From NCBI RefSeq assembly GCF_025118155.1, contig NW_026251387.1:62001-126000 (forward strand): a stretch of 64,000 nucleotides of DNA. The letters run 5' to 3'. The stretch comes from Cokeromyces recurvatus (Eukaryota; Mucoromycota; Mucoromycetes; Mucorales; Mucoraceae). Positions 47,459 through 60,233 of the stretch are shown one piece after another (position 1 is the stretch's first letter; every line of letters begins with the position of its first letter). The notes beneath the pieces are model-generated. The model had not been told where the DNA came from and ran no database searches. It was given only the letters and a program-made list of their open reading frames with translations. The translations under genes were made by a program, and so were the position numbers.

Positions 47459-50151
47459 TTATATTTGATCATGACTATGTCGATCTAAGCGTTGCAGCCA
47501 GTCTTCTGGTATTGTGGGAATGACACTTCTTTCTCGTGCATTTTTCTCTCTTTCTGCCTTTATTTTTTGCTTTAATTCATAATATATAGTGTCTGATAAA
47601 CTCTTATTATTCTGATCTTGCAAGGTATCCTGTGTTATATTCACCTTATCATGACAACTGCTACTATTCCAACCTGAATGAACCATGTTAGTTGTTGTTG
47701 GCAAAGAAAATGGTAACATGTATTTTGAATCTCGTTTTTCAACAGTCCATTCTCTTCCTACATCATCTTCACTATTATTACTATTATTTATAGTCAAACA
47801 TACATCATCTTCAGAGTGATCGGCTCTATTACTACTAGAGTAGTCCATATTCTGTATTGGCATGTGTGATACCGTATTATTATTATTATTATTATGCTGC
47901 TGTTGTTGTGATATACTATACATCAAAAGACTACCTAAACTAGAGACACTACTGGGTCGACTGCTGTTATTGTTACTTGTAGAAATAGAATTCTTTTCCT
48001 CTTGCTTTTCAAGTTGTATGCTTTTTAGTGTATCCTCTGCTATTTGCATTGTATATTTTTCAATTTCTTCTGGTATCCTTGACTCTGAGACCTCATATCT
48101 ATAATTTAAAATGAGACGTTTTACTTGCATAGGATTCAATAAATCAAATGATTTGATAGTGCTGATAAAATCAATCAACTCTGCAAGTTGAGAAACACAT
48201 TGTAATAATTGAACTAACTGAATAACGGGTTTAAAATATGCATTTAATGATAATGGAAGTTGATGCTCTCGAATCCATTCCTCAATTATAGTTAAATTCA
48301 TACGTATCTGTAAAGCCCTTGAACGACAAAGATATTTTCTATTAGATAGGATAATATTAAATAGTTCACAGGAGAGAAAATGAAAGAGCTGAGCAATTGC
48401 TTGAATGACAATGACAGGCTGAACGTCATACGATTGTAGGACATAAAGGGTAGATGTGAGAAGAGAGGTCACTGATTGAGGTGATAAACTGGTTCGATAG
48501 AGTGGTGGTTGCAAGGATGAGTAGTCTATTGAACTTGGTGTGCTACAGTTAAAGGATTTTCGATGATGTGTTGAAGATATCGATGAAAGTCGATTTCGTC
48601 TAAAGAACCGATGCCAATCATCAGCAAATTCAACAACGTCAAGTCCATCAATTTGTTCAAACTCAAGCATAGATGGTTCAAGGATACAGTCTATTCTCCT
48701 TTCAGAATCAATAATAAGTAATGTGTATGCTTCAGATATAAGTTCCGAAATCTCTAGTTGATATTCTGCTGTAGCAACAACTAAAACCACATCTTTCTTT
48801 AAATAAAATAATAATTGTGACAAATTAGCAATCCAAAAGGCTAAAATGTGAATATCACTTCTATTTGACTTTGATAATCATATACATTTGTACATGTATA
48901 TAAAGTTAATAACAAAAAAAATTTTTTTTAAAAAAAAAAAGAAAAGTAAAAATGGAGGGGAGGAAAAGACTCAAAGTTACCTTCACTATGTACTTGATTC
49001 TTTCGATTGCTTTTGATAATAATTGATATACAAGTTCTCTATTTGTATAATAATGAGCATACCTTGCACATAAAAAAATAATATTTGCAGGCACATAAAT
49101 TTCTGATCTGGCGTTTAAAGGTAATTCAAGATGAGAAATAGAAACATTTAAAATATGATCAATATCCTTTTCAGCAAAGACAAACATTTGATCTGGTAAA
49201 CATTCATCCCAGTTAAACTTATGAACTGATCTAAAGCTAGCTTGATACTCATTAAGCTCTTCTTGTTCTTTCTCCTTTTCTCCTTCTACTTGTTGTTGAT
49301 TGCTACTATCTGTAATCATTTTCAAATCATCTACTAAGAGTATATTTGATTTTATTCTATTTAATTTTCTTTCCTTCATCTTATGAGTCGACTTGTCATA
49401 CAATATAGACACAATTTTTTCATTTTCTGTATCTACAAGGTCATAAATTGTTCTACCACTCAACGATTTTGTTTCTGAGGAGGCACTATAATCTAATAAA
49501 ACTTGTACAATCTGGTTATGACCATTTGTAGTAGCCCACATAAGCGCTGTCCAGCCAACTAAAACCATACATATATATATATGTATGTATGTATAGTATG
49601 TATAGTGTGTATAGTATGTAGGTGAATTTTTACATTATGCATGCAAAACTATGCTATACAGATTATCACTTACTTTTATCTTGTACATCTAACTTGGCTC
49701 CCATCTCTAATAAATATTTTACGACTTCAAGCTTACCAAAACAACTTGCATATATAAGTGGTGTAGAGCCATCATCATCTGATACATCCAAATTCAAATA
49801 TGGACTTAGTCTTTCATCCATGATAATCTGCTTTATCATTTGTATATCACCATGAGAAGCGGAACGAGACAGTATTTCACATAATTTTTCTTTCTTTTTA
49901 TCGTCTTCATGCATACTGAAAAAATCATTCAATTGATAATGATAATAAAAGGTGGATTGCTCTTCATTATCGTCTTGTTGAGAAGTAGTAGTCATAGATG
50001 ATAAAACGGTTGAATTAGAGAATAAAGAACTAGAAGAAGACCATGATGATGTAGTACTTTGCGTATTTTTTCTTCCTCTACCGTTATCATCACTTGTATC
50101 TTCATCTATACTTAATCCGTCTAGGCTTAATGTTGATATTGAGTAATACAT
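47459..50151 (-). CDS. Ankyrin-repeat and DIL (dilute) domain protein
   Basis: Three exons join to about 830 residues. The start at 50151 is MYYSISTLSLDGLSIDED; an ATG 17 codons earlier would add only an Asn-rich run. Ankyrin repeats follow: DDDGSTPLIYASCFGKLEVV and VGWTALMWATTNGHNQIVQV, with KYLLEMGAKLDVQD. The C-terminal half is a DIL domain as in myosin V tails: ILAFWIANLSQLLFYLKKD, TSTLYVLQSYDVQPVIVIQ, AIAQLFHFLSCELFNIILSN and RSRALQIRMNLTIIEEWIRE. A Ser/Asn/Gln-rich linker leads to AEREKNARERSVIPTIPEDW at the end. DIL domains bind vesicle cargo in myosin V; here there is no motor domain. Fungal ankyrin-DIL proteins exist, role unclear. Confidence 0.85.
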
Positions 50152-51141
50152 TTTGTTGTTGTTGTTGTTGTTGTAGTTAATTAATATTGAACACACACAC
50201 ACAGAAAAATATTAAAAAAAGAAGAATAAAAAGTCAATTATACATGAATATTTGTATATAAAGTAATTCAAATGCGTATAATATTTTTATTTTTGATTTA
50301 CATTGTACCAAAGCAAAAATAAAGGGGGGGAAGAGAGAGAGAGAGTAAATAAAATAATAAGGAGAAAATGGTAAAAATAAGGGAGAAATTTCAGGAGTAG
50401 GCTATGTCATTTATGATGAGTGAAGAATACATATAACATTAAATAGCTCGATTTATAATAAATATAATGTTATATATTGGACTGTTAATCCTAAATAAAG
50501 GATTACTATAATTTGCTTTTATCATCTATTTACTTACAATAGCCTCCATTATTAAGCATAAATCCTAATTGTATTATACTCGGAAAAAAAAAAAAAAAAA
50601 AAAAAAAAAAGAAAAGAAAAAGAAAAAGGAAAGCGGTATTTAAAAGGCGGAAGTGGCATTGTTGAGAAAGACTAAAAATATATACAGATATCGATATATA
50701 AATAAAGGACGTAGAGGCATACAATATATAAAATAGAAAAAAAAAAAAGAAGATTCTTTCTAGTTATCTAAACTTTGTTTATAATTTATAGTAACCTTTA
50801 ACTTTCTATTTCAATAGGAGCTATTAAGGAAACACTTGCATGCATTACCCCAAATACTATTTGTGACAATAAAACAATAAAAAGAAAGCCTAATCTCAAA
50901 CAAGATGAAATCTGACACAGTTTTTTATTATTATTATTATTATAGAATTATCTTCTGATTTTTTCTTTTTCCTTTTCCCGCCATTTTCTATTGTTAAAAT
51001 GAATATTATTATTTTTTTCCCTGAAGTTTATCGACTTGGTTTTTTCTTTTAAAATTTACTCTCTCTCTTTCTAAAAAAAAAAAAAGAAAAAGAAAAAAAA
51101 AGGAGGAGAAAGTATACGTGTTCAAAAAAAAAAAAAAAAGA
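50152..51141. other. Divergent upstream region of the ankyrin-DIL and COX15 genes
   Basis: Homopolymer-rich, with an A run at 50583-50610 (28 bases), G and GA runs near 50323-50345, and ATT repeats near 50930. The last 100 bases are T/C-rich then A-rich, typical of a leader. No gene seen. Confidence 0.5.
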
Positions 51142-52718
51142 ATGATACCGCGTTCATTATATAGGTTAGTGACACTCAGTCGTCCAACAAATGTCTTACG
51201 CTCGCCTAATGTATTATCAGGTTCAGTATTGTATCAAAATCTAGTTAAAAAGGGAAGTCATGCTAGAATAAGCAGCTTTTTCTCAACAGCATGTCTACAG
51301 CAACAAGCTAAAAAAGGGATCTTATATAAACAAAGTGCTCAACTTGTCACTTCTTTCACTTCTAGTAATGGTTTAAAGAAGAAATTTATGTCTACCATAA
51401 CTGCTGCTGCTGCTCGTAATAATATTGTCAAAACATCTTCAACTACCACCAAGTCCGTTATTACACATACAAAGCCTATTGTTGCTTATTGGCTCTATTT
51501 TAATGCTAGTTTAGTATTCACAATTGTTGTGGTGGGTGGTTTGACTCGATTAACTGAATCTGGGTTATCTATTGTTGAATGGAATGTTATCTCTGGTATG
51601 AAGCCTCCGAGATCTGAAGAAGAATGGAGAGAAGAATTTGAAAAGTACAAACAATATCCTGAATATAAATTGTAAATACCTTTATTATTTGCTTACCCCT
51701 CCCCCCCTCTCCCTCCCCGTTTTTTTTTTTTTTTTTTTTTTCGTACCATAAAAGGGAGGAGAAGAAGAAGGAGGAGGATTGCTTTAGAATTAGACTAATA
51801 TAACAATTATATAGATTGAATCGTCATATGGAACTAAAAGATTTTAAAGGTATTTTTTATTGGGAATGGGGACATAGAATGATTGGACGTTTTATTGGGA
51901 TGACTTTAATTTTACCTGCTATTTATTTCGCTCGACGTGGATACATGACAAAGAGAGTTCAAAAGCAAGTATTATTCATTGCTAGTGTAATGGGCTTCCA
52001 AGGTTTCATGGGTTGGTTTATGGTAAAATCTGGTTTGAGTGAAGCCTTAATGAAGGAGCCTGGTGCAGTTCCACGTGTGAGTCAATATCGTCTCACTGCT
52101 CATCTCTGTACAGCCCTCATTATTTATGCAAGTGCCATCTTTTCAGCTGCTGATATTCTTCGTGCTAATAAAATCGCAAATGGAACCTACCCTAAAGGAG
52201 TCGCTGAGATGCTTAATAACCCTATCTTGAAACCCTTCCGTAAATATACAAATCTATTAGGTGGCCTCATCTTCATTACTGCTCTTTCAGGTGGTCTCGT
52301 TGCTGGTCTTGATGCTGGTTTAATCTATACAGAGTACCCTAAAATGGGTGAAGGTTATATCCCCCCTCTAAATGAACTCTGGAGCGATCATTATACAAAG
52401 GAAACCGACCACGGTAAATGGCGTAACTTGCTCGAAAACCCTGTTACTGCTCAATTTGATCATCGAACCTTGGCTGAATTTACCGCTCTGACAACAACTG
52501 CCCTTTGGGCCTATTCTCGTCGTTTACCTTTACCGAAGAATGCTCGATATGCTGTTAATACAATGATGCTTGCTGCTGCTACTCAAGTTACTTTAGGTAT
52601 CTGTACACTTATCTATATGGTCCCCATTAGCTTAGCTGCTATTCATCAGGCAGGTGCATTAGCCTTTTTAACTTCCAATTTCTGGTTAATTCATGCATTA
52701 CGAAAAGTTCCTTTATAG
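51142..52718 (+). CDS. Heme A synthase (COX15)
   Basis: Converts heme O to heme A for cytochrome c oxidase, in the mitochondrial inner membrane. Two exons (intron about 51674-51813) give about 478 residues. The first 100 residues are Ser/Arg/Lys-rich ([17 protein letters not shown]...) and serve as an import presequence. Helix 1 is [20 protein letters not shown] and is followed by [13 protein letters not shown]. Heme-ligand His sites are [37 protein letters not shown] and [12 protein letters not shown]. The characteristic [15 protein letters not shown] is present. An upstream ATG at 51118 would start inside an A run; 51142 is preferred. It converges with P0 217 bases away. Confidence 0.95.
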
Positions 52719-52934
52719 TTAATACACACATCCTATCCTTACATATAAAGTGATTTTGTTTGTCTAATATAATGAAATAATAAAATAATAATAATAATAA
52801 TAAAAATAATGATAAAAAAAATAAAAAAAATACATATATCTAATATATGAAAAAATATGAAGACATCCAATTTATTATATAACATAAATTAAAATGACTT
52901 GATTAAATCATATTGATAATGATGATGAAACTTC

Positions 52935-53864
52935 TTAATCAAAGAGACCGAAGCCCATATCTTCATCTTCTTCCTCTTCTTCTTCAGCAGGAGCAGCTTC
53001 AGCGGCAGGAGCATCAGTGGCAGCAGCGGCAGCAGGAGCAGCAACAGCGAAGGCTTCAGGGTTAGCAATGAATTCCTTGATTTGTTCAGAACCAGGGAAA
53101 GTGTAGTCGGAAGCGACAGAGACAGCCAACAAGTTCTTGTAACCGTTGATAACGGAGTGAGGAACGGAGGCCAAGGTAGGATAACCGACAGCAAGAGAGA
53201 TGGAAGCGACTTCACGGATAGCAGCCATGAGGTTACCAACCAATTGGGATTCCTCAACATCAAGAACTTCGGGAGAGAAGAGAGATCCAGCATCATAGAC
53301 TTGAACAACGGACATACCATAGGTGAAGGGAGAGATGTTCAACATGTTCAAGAGGACAGCTTCGGAAGGACCGACCTTAGTACCCTCGTAAACGAGCTTA
53401 ACGTCAGAGACGATTTCAATGGTACCACGAGCAATCTTGGTAGGGATACCGAGAGCTTGGAAGAAGGAGGTCTTACCGGGTTCCATACCAGTGTTACCAG
53501 CAGGGACAACGACATCGACAGGAGCAATAGCACCAGCACGAGCGGGAGCAGCAACACGGTTAGAGACGATCTTTTCACGAACATCCTTAAGATCATCATT
53601 GGTGAAAACGAAACCAATGTTACCCTTAACGAAGTTAAGAAGCTTTTCGAGTTCGGGGCGTTCGTTGATCATACCCTTCAAAGCACGACGAACCATGGTG
53701 TTCTTACCCATGAGAACGACAGCTTCGCCACGAAGAGAGTGACGAATTTGGTGCATTTGGTTGGAGCTGACATTGTCAACATTGACAATGAAGATGGATT
53801 GGTAGTTAGTCAAATAGTCATTGAGCTTTTGGAAGTAAATGGCCTTGGATTCTCTCTTCGACAT
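52935..53864 (-). CDS. 60S acidic ribosomal protein P0
   Basis: Forms the base of the ribosomal stalk. A single frame of 309 residues starts [20 protein letters not shown]. The L10-like domain has [18 protein letters not shown]; the middle has [25 protein letters not shown] sequence ([20 protein letters not shown]). The C terminus is an Ala-rich hinge then acidic, [16 protein letters not shown], the conserved P-protein tail. Codon choice is much more C/G-biased than neighbours (codons such as GTC, AAG, AAC), as expected for a very highly expressed ribosomal gene. The bias also creates long spurious frames on the other strand. No introns, which is not unusual for this fungus. Confidence 0.97.
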   Translation of the reverse strand: MSKRESKAIYFQKLNDYLTNYQSIFIVNVDNVSSNQMHQIRHSLRGEAVVLMGKNTMVRRALKGMINERPELEKLLNFVKGNIGFVFTNDDLKDVREKIVSNRVAAPARAGAIAPVDVVVPAGNTGMEPGKTSFFQALGIPTKIARGTIEIVSDVKLVYEGTKVGPSEAVLLNMLNISPFTYGMSVVQVYDAGSLFSPEVLDVEESQLVGNLMAAIREVASISLAVGYPTLASVPHSVINGYKNLLAVSVASDYTFPGSEQIKEFIANPEAFAVAAPAAAAATDAPAAEAAPAEEEEEEDEDMGFGLFD

Positions 53865-55230
53865 GTTGTATAATTAACTGTTCGAGGAAACTTTTTAAAG
53901 AAACTATTAAATACATAATTGATTAGTCATATGTCCGTTTATAGATGGATGACTGGATGGATGCTTTATCATCTTATTTTACCTTTGGCAGTTAAAGAAA
54001 GATTATTTTTGAACATACCTTCCCCCTTATTATGTCTATTCCACTTGCTTTACTGCTGCTGTCCTTGGTAGTGAAAAGATGATAATAATGTCCGGTCCGG
54101 ATTTTTTTTTTTTCTAGCTCTAGACAATCAAACAAAATTTCGGAACTTCTGAGGACATGCCATATTAATAATAAGGTGCATCAATTTAAATCTTTGATTT
54201 TTTGAAACAAAAAAGGGTTATTTTGAGTTCAACTTGGTATACTATAAATCTATTTTATGCCTCATATGTTAAGGCACAATTAACTACTTTTCCCGAATAA
54301 AAAAATTATCAAAGCTCTCTAATTTATTATTTATTTTATCAAAATGGGCTATATTAACGTCTATACAAGTAAAATTTACTCTAACATAATAATTAAGTAT
54401 ACAATAGTTTACATTCTATTATGAATTATAAATGCATATAATAGACTGCTTTATTTCAAGTTAATAGCTCTCAAATAGTAATCATCTATTTCTATTAGCT
54501 CAAGGATATAGCGTAATCACAACACATATGTTTGCATTGATAACCATCTTGAAACCGAAAAACTCTGTATATCCTTTCATGCTAGTTAATAAACACCTTA
54601 TTGATAAGAGTCTTTAACTACTGTATAAGTATATGTATATCTGGATTGATAGGTTTAAGTTTGAGCTATCCTCTTAGTAGCTATATTCGTTAAATCAATT
54701 AGCCTACTTAATATATCCCTTAAGTAAGGTACGAACATAAATACATGAACATCAAAGTGTAGACATTCATTTTTTTTTAATCATTTTGGGTAAAAAAAAT
54801 GAAGATAATATTATGATAGTATACATATGTTTTTACATTTGTCAGAATGATATTTGTACAATATAGTTCAGATATGTGTATATATTTAACAAACTACAGG
54901 CTTCTGTTTTTTAATGTATAGAGAATAAGCTTTGGAAGGATTTTTGTCATCTAACTGTCAATAAGTACCATATTAAGCTCTTTCTAAAGAATGTGTACTA
55001 AGAATACTTGATTTTTGATCTATACTTACTGAACCTACATTTAATACTTCAAATTTTGCTGGCACTGACATCTTTGATGTATGCCCACAACATACAACTA
55101 ATTATTTGTATTTCTTCGCATATATCAAATAAGCAAGTCACATTTTTTTCATTAGGCTAATGATTTAGTCAACGCGTTTATTTTTATTTTATTTTTTTAT
55201 TTTTTTTTTTAATGATCTAATTTAATTGTA
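53865..55230. other. AT-rich intergenic region
   Basis: Divergent space between P0 and the TMEM209-like gene. There is a T run near 54100-54113 and another at 55197-55210. No gene or recognisable RNA is seen. Confidence 0.5.
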
Positions 55231-57165
55231 ATGATGTTTTCGTATTCATCGTACAACTCATTTATAATTTATAATAATCTGCTAGTATTGTTTGCCATTT
55301 TGGTAATCAATCATTTTGCAACAGTATTTGATATTCGAATTGTATCTTACTTGTTGAACACTCGTGTTGCCATTATATTAGGTAATGCTTAAGTTTATAT
55401 TTATTAAAATCTCTACTAATTTAACACTTTATATATAGAATGCTTCTTAACAACTCTTTGTAGCTATAATATATATAAAGTAACAAAACATATAATCAAT
55501 CCTTTCTTTTCAAAGTTAAACGTTCCATTCAAGCTTTACACACATCGTAAGTTATATATTTTAGGCTCAATTTCAACCAATATTTATTTATTATATATAC
55601 TTTAGAAAGTGGTCCTCTTTTAAATAGACTTGAACTTGTATTTAAATGTCTAATGGATGGTAATGATTTTTATATATATTGAACATCTTTTTTTTTAACT
55701 ATTTTTAATCATGTATTTTTTTTTAGAATGGAAATCTTTGAAAAAACCGACAACTATTCAAAACCCTATTACTACAGAAGTGAATAACAATAAGACTGAA
55801 GATAAGAAGTTTATTGAATTATTTACATACAAAACAAAGCCAACTACATCGTTGAATAATAGATTATACAATCAACCAAAATCGACCCTTTTGACGAATA
55901 ACCCAGTTACGACTACTACTAGTAACCCATTTAATACAAAAGGCTTCAATTTGAATGAGATGCAAATCAATCAAACTGGTTTAAATCAATTACTTCAACA
56001 AAAGCAAAATATGATGTCTTCTACTGTTACTAATTCAACTACTGGTGTAATGAATGCTTCTAATCTTTATAGTAGAACTTCAGCATCAACCAAAAAGCCT
56101 TCTGAAACACCCAAGCTTCAATATGTACCTTGTATTCGACCACCACTTAAACCTACTACTCATCGTGAACGTTTATTATGGTTTTTATCACCTACGCCTG
56201 AAGTAGTTGAAGATTTCAAAATCGAACAAGTAAGTAATACCAGACCAGTAATACGTTATTTACACATGCTTATATATGTATCTATAATATAGATGCTGGA
56301 TATTCAAAAATATTGGACTAAATTTAATGATCATGCGTCACGCATTTATTATGATAAGATGACCGATGTAAATATTATATACGCCTATATGTATCTATAT
56401 CATTTGTTTACCTTTTCATATATCTATATATAGATTTTATTAAGCAAGATTTTGCGACCTTTATCTAAATCAATCGAAATTTATAGTCATCTTCTTTCAC
56501 CCGAAGGTGAAGGTGAAAAACGTTTAGCAAATTGTCCTGCAAAAGCAATTGCGCTTTCCTTAGTTCTTCCTAATGCTGTAAGTATATTAAAAAAAATAGG
56601 ATTAGCATTTTAATTGTTAACTTTAAATTCTTTAGAATGATTCTGAATTTAGTTTATATGAAATTGAAAATTTTATTAGCTTAGAAGGGTATTTGAATCT
56701 AGATGGTAGACTCTATATTATTGAACGTGTTAAAGGTAAAAGAAATATGTAGATACATACATGTATATATAGTATACATATTGAATCCAATTAACTTGTT
56801 ATTTAGAACTTGCAAAGAACAATCGAATGGCTGCTTATAGATTTACGCCTAAATATCCTGGAATGCCTACAGATGCAGACATTATTATGCATGTTTTTAA
56901 GTATTATTTGAGTATTAGAGAGCCTTATGCTATTCCCCCACTTCTTCGCGTAAGTTTTATTTTTTTAATGTTTTATTGACAGAATGTTTGTTTATTTATT
57001 TATTTTTTTTTGATAAACAGCCTGAAGGTGATTTATTTAAATTCCTTTTGATTTACATTAAAATTACACCAGAGTAAGTTTATTTACGTCAAAAAGAACA
57101 ATGTTTTTAATTTTTTTTTATTATTATTTAGACTTAATCATTGGAAATTATTTGATGAAAATTAA
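55231..57165 (+). CDS. TMEM209-like nuclear-envelope protein
   Basis: About eight exons join to roughly 430 residues. The N terminus (MMFSYSSYNSFIIYNNLLVL...) has two hydrophobic segments. A Thr/Asn-rich linker follows. The conserved C-terminal region reads MLDIQKYWTKFNDHASRIYY (human LDHMDSWTAKF counterpart), LNLDGRLYIIERVKELAKNN, MPTDADIIMHVFKYYLS (human LPTDSAIIMHVFCTYLD) and PEGDLFKFLLIYIKITPEL. TMEM209 is a nuclear-envelope protein reported to bind Nup205. Here the segment between the PTD-IIMHVF motif and the last conserved helix is much shorter and the end is KLFDEN, so the C terminus is compact. Splices keep frame throughout. It lies 172 bases upstream of a MetAP1D gene in the same direction. 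Confidence 0.78.
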
Positions 57166-57337
57166 ATACTCTTATTAGAATCAAAGTGAATACTTTTTTT
57201 ACTTTTTAAAATAAATAAACTTGTTTATGCGCTTTATTTAAAAACTCAAGCATCCCCGCTTATTTTTTTTTTTTCCTCTTTCAGACTTTTCTTTATAAAT
57301 ATTTATTTATTTATTTATTTATTTTTTAAAAAAAAAA

Positions 57338-58704
57338 ATGAATAGATGCAAATATAGCAATCGACTTTTATTCTTTCAGAAAAAACAGTTTCATTCTTAT
57401 TCAATCCAATCTAATCCTCGTAGATCACTGTCTGTAAAGAACATTCAACGTTGGGGTAATTATGAGAGGCTCGTACCAGCTTCATTAGCCAAGATCAATG
57501 TACGTGACATGCCTCATCGATCTGTACCAGAACATATTATGCGACCACCTTATGCAGAGCATGGTACCACCTCTAGTTGGGCGCCCAAGATTGTGATCCA
57601 GAAAGATGAAGAATATAGACTGGGAATGAGAAGAGCAGGACAATTAGCTAAACGAATTCTATCCATGAGCTCTAGTCTATGTCAACCAGGTATAACAACC
57701 AATGAAATTGATAGAGCAGTGCATCAAGCCATTATCGAACAAGATGCATATCCTTCACCCTTGAATTATAATGGATTTCCAAAAAGTGTTTGTACTTCGA
57801 TTAATAATATTATAGCTCATGGAATACCCGATGATAGACCATTAAAAGATGGTGATATCATCAATGTAGATGTAACTGTAAAGTATATACATAGAGTTGC
57901 CATATTAAGGTTTTACATACATACATACAAATAGGTTTATTTAAATGGTTATCATGGTGACACATCAGCAACTTTTTTAGTAGGAAACGTAGATGAAAAG
58001 GGTAAAGCACTAGTAGAATGTACGAAAGAATGTTTAGACAAAGCTATCTCTATTTGTGGACCTAATGTACCCTATAAAGAGATTGGTCGAGTTATTTGGT
58101 ATAATGTGATATGTGTGTGTGTGTTTGTTTGTTTGTTAATCTATATTCCCCTCCCCCTTTTTTTTTTTGTATATGATAGTGAACATGCAACAAAGTTTGG
58201 ATATTCTGTATCTGATGAATTATCAGGACATGGTATTGGAAGCGAATTTCATTGTTTACCATTGATTTATCACCATCGTAACTATAATAGAAATATACAT
58301 ATAAACGCATTTTACAATGGATAAACTTAACTAATCGTGTCTTGTAGTAAATGAAGAAGAAGGTGTCATGGAATCGGGTACCACGTTTACTATTGTAAGT
58401 GTATGTTCCTATACATAACATGTTCATCTATTTATATCCATCTATCTATCTTTCAATAGGAACCTATTCTTTGCCAAGGGTCAGCGATAGGAATCATGTG
58501 GCCAGATCAGTGGACAATCTCTACAGTTGATGGCAGTAGAAGTGCACAGTTTGAACATACGGTAATATCATAGCAATAATAAAAAAAAAAAGTTAATTGT
58601 ATAATTAATATTGCATGTATATAAATACATATAAATATTTTTTTTTTTTTTTTTGATTCTAGCTTTATATTCATGACGATGGTGTAGAGATACTTACAGA
58701 CTAA
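57338..58704 (+). CDS. Methionine aminopeptidase 1D, mitochondrial
   Basis: Removes initiator methionine from mitochondrially made proteins. About five exons join to roughly 330 residues. The first 60 residues (MNRCKYSNRLLFFQKKQFHS...) form a basic, Ser-rich presequence. The catalytic fold has DEEYRLGMRRAGQLAKRIL, NYNGFPKSVCTSINNIIAHG, NVDVTVYLNGYHGDTSATFL (two Asp ligands), LSGHGIGSEFHCLPLIYHH (His ligand), VMESGTTFTIEPIL (Glu) and SAQFEHTLYIHDDGVEILTD (Glu). The absence of an MYND-type zinc finger fits the 1D form, not the cytosolic one. Introns are AT-rich, one with a GT run. It ends 181 bases before the NPC2-like gene. Confidence 0.93.
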
Positions 58705-58885
58705 TATCATTTTCAAAAAGAAAAAAAAAATCTGTGATAACAGGATTTATTATGTAATGTCCAGTATTTTTTTTTTTTTTTTTTTCCTGAGAAATAATAA
58801 TTATCATTAAAAAGTGTATTTATTTTATTTTACTTTATTTTACTTTATTTTTATCTTCTACAAGAAAAAAAAAGAAAAAAAGAAA

Positions 58886-59640
58886 ATGAAACTTATTGTA
58901 GCTATTATATTCGGAATTCTTGTTAACCTGATTAATGCGGGTTATTTACCTGAATTCCTTATTCAAAATGATAATGAATTAGCCACTTACATGGGGGATT
59001 CAACCAAGTTAATTAAAAATTGTGGTGATGCTAATGACATTTTGACGTAATAATAGACCCAAACAAACAAAACAAACAAACAAACAAATATTTATTAATT
59101 ACTTTTTTTTTTTTAATAATGATCAGTATTGATTATATATCATTAAATCCTGACCCTCCTGTTAAAGGAAAAGACCTTGTAATTGATTTTAAAGGCTATT
59201 TATCTGAGACTGTCCCAAATGGAACTGTCGTCGAGATAATTGTCAAATTTGGAGTAGTAAAGTTACTACAAAAGAAGTTTGATTTCTGTGATAAAATTCA
59301 AGAAGTTGGTGAAAAATGCCCTATACCTCAAGGTGAACTATTATTTAATAAGGTTGTTAGTTTACCAAAGGAAATTCGTAAGTACAAAAATTATATTATT
59401 GAACTAAAACCATAGAAATAGACTAATCATTTGTTTTAATACATACTAAAATTCACCAATAGCTCCTGTAAGTATTTTATATATAAATATATATATTTGT
59501 GTATACACTCATATTTGTTACTAATGTATGTTTATATATAATAGGGAAAATACACTGTACATGCAGAAATATTTACACCTAAAAAGAAGCGTGTTACTTG
59601 TCTTATTGGTCAAACTACTTTCCCGCGTACATTATTATAA
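58886..59640 (+). CDS. Secreted ML-domain lipid-binding protein (NPC2/Npc2-like, PG/PI-transfer type)
   Basis: Signal peptide MKLIVAIIFGILVNLINA precedes a mature protein of about 145 residues. The ML domain holds KNCGDANDILTIDYISLNPD, PVKGKDLVIDFKGYLSE, FDFCDKIQEVGEKCPIPQGE, LPKEIPPGKYTVHAEIFTP and KRVTCLIGQTTF. Five Cys are visible, consistent with the disulfides of NPC2. It is probably a sterol or phospholipid carrier in the vacuole or outside the cell. Four exons are inferred. The third is a microexon of five bases (59463-59467), between introns 59378-59462 and 59468-59544; without it the frame fails at PPGKY. The start at 58886 gives the signal peptide. The gene converges with the HDA2/3-like gene 94 bases downstream. 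Confidence 0.9.
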
Positions 59641-59734
59641 GTGTGTATATGTATAAATATTTGTATATACACATATATATTTTATTTCGAGTTAAATGGA
59701 AATGGGAATTAGAAAGGATATGATATCTCCCTTC

Positions 59735-60202
59735 TTAGTGAATAAATGCTTCCTTGGCTCTTTTTTTGTATCTTTCAATAATTTCTAACAATGATTGTTG
59801 ATATTTACGCTTCATCTTATTTACTTCTTCTTGATATTCATTTAATATTTTATTTTTCAATTCAATATCTACCATAAAAAAAAAATCATTAATATGATGG
59901 TCATGTCATTCATTATTCATTGTGTGTTACCTTTAATGAGTGAAGTATTCGATTCTTCATTCATCTTACGTAATTCTATTTCATACATAGGGAACATGGA
60001 CTAAAACAAAAAATAAAATAAAATAAAAAAAATGAATTTCATAATCGAAAATTATGGATTATTAAAGTAATACCTCCTCAATATATATTTTCAATTCATC
60101 ATCTAATTCCTCAGAGCCAGAACTAATACTCATATCTTCTACTTCTTCATCTTGAATAGTAGCAGTAGTAGTAGCAGTAGTAGTAGCAGTAGTAGCAGTA
60201 GT

Positions 60203-60233
<31 letters not shown>

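Noticed and set aside
53082..53873. Long plus-strand frame opposite ribosomal protein P0
   Set aside because: Shadow of the C/G-biased P0 codons; no family pattern and P0 is certain.
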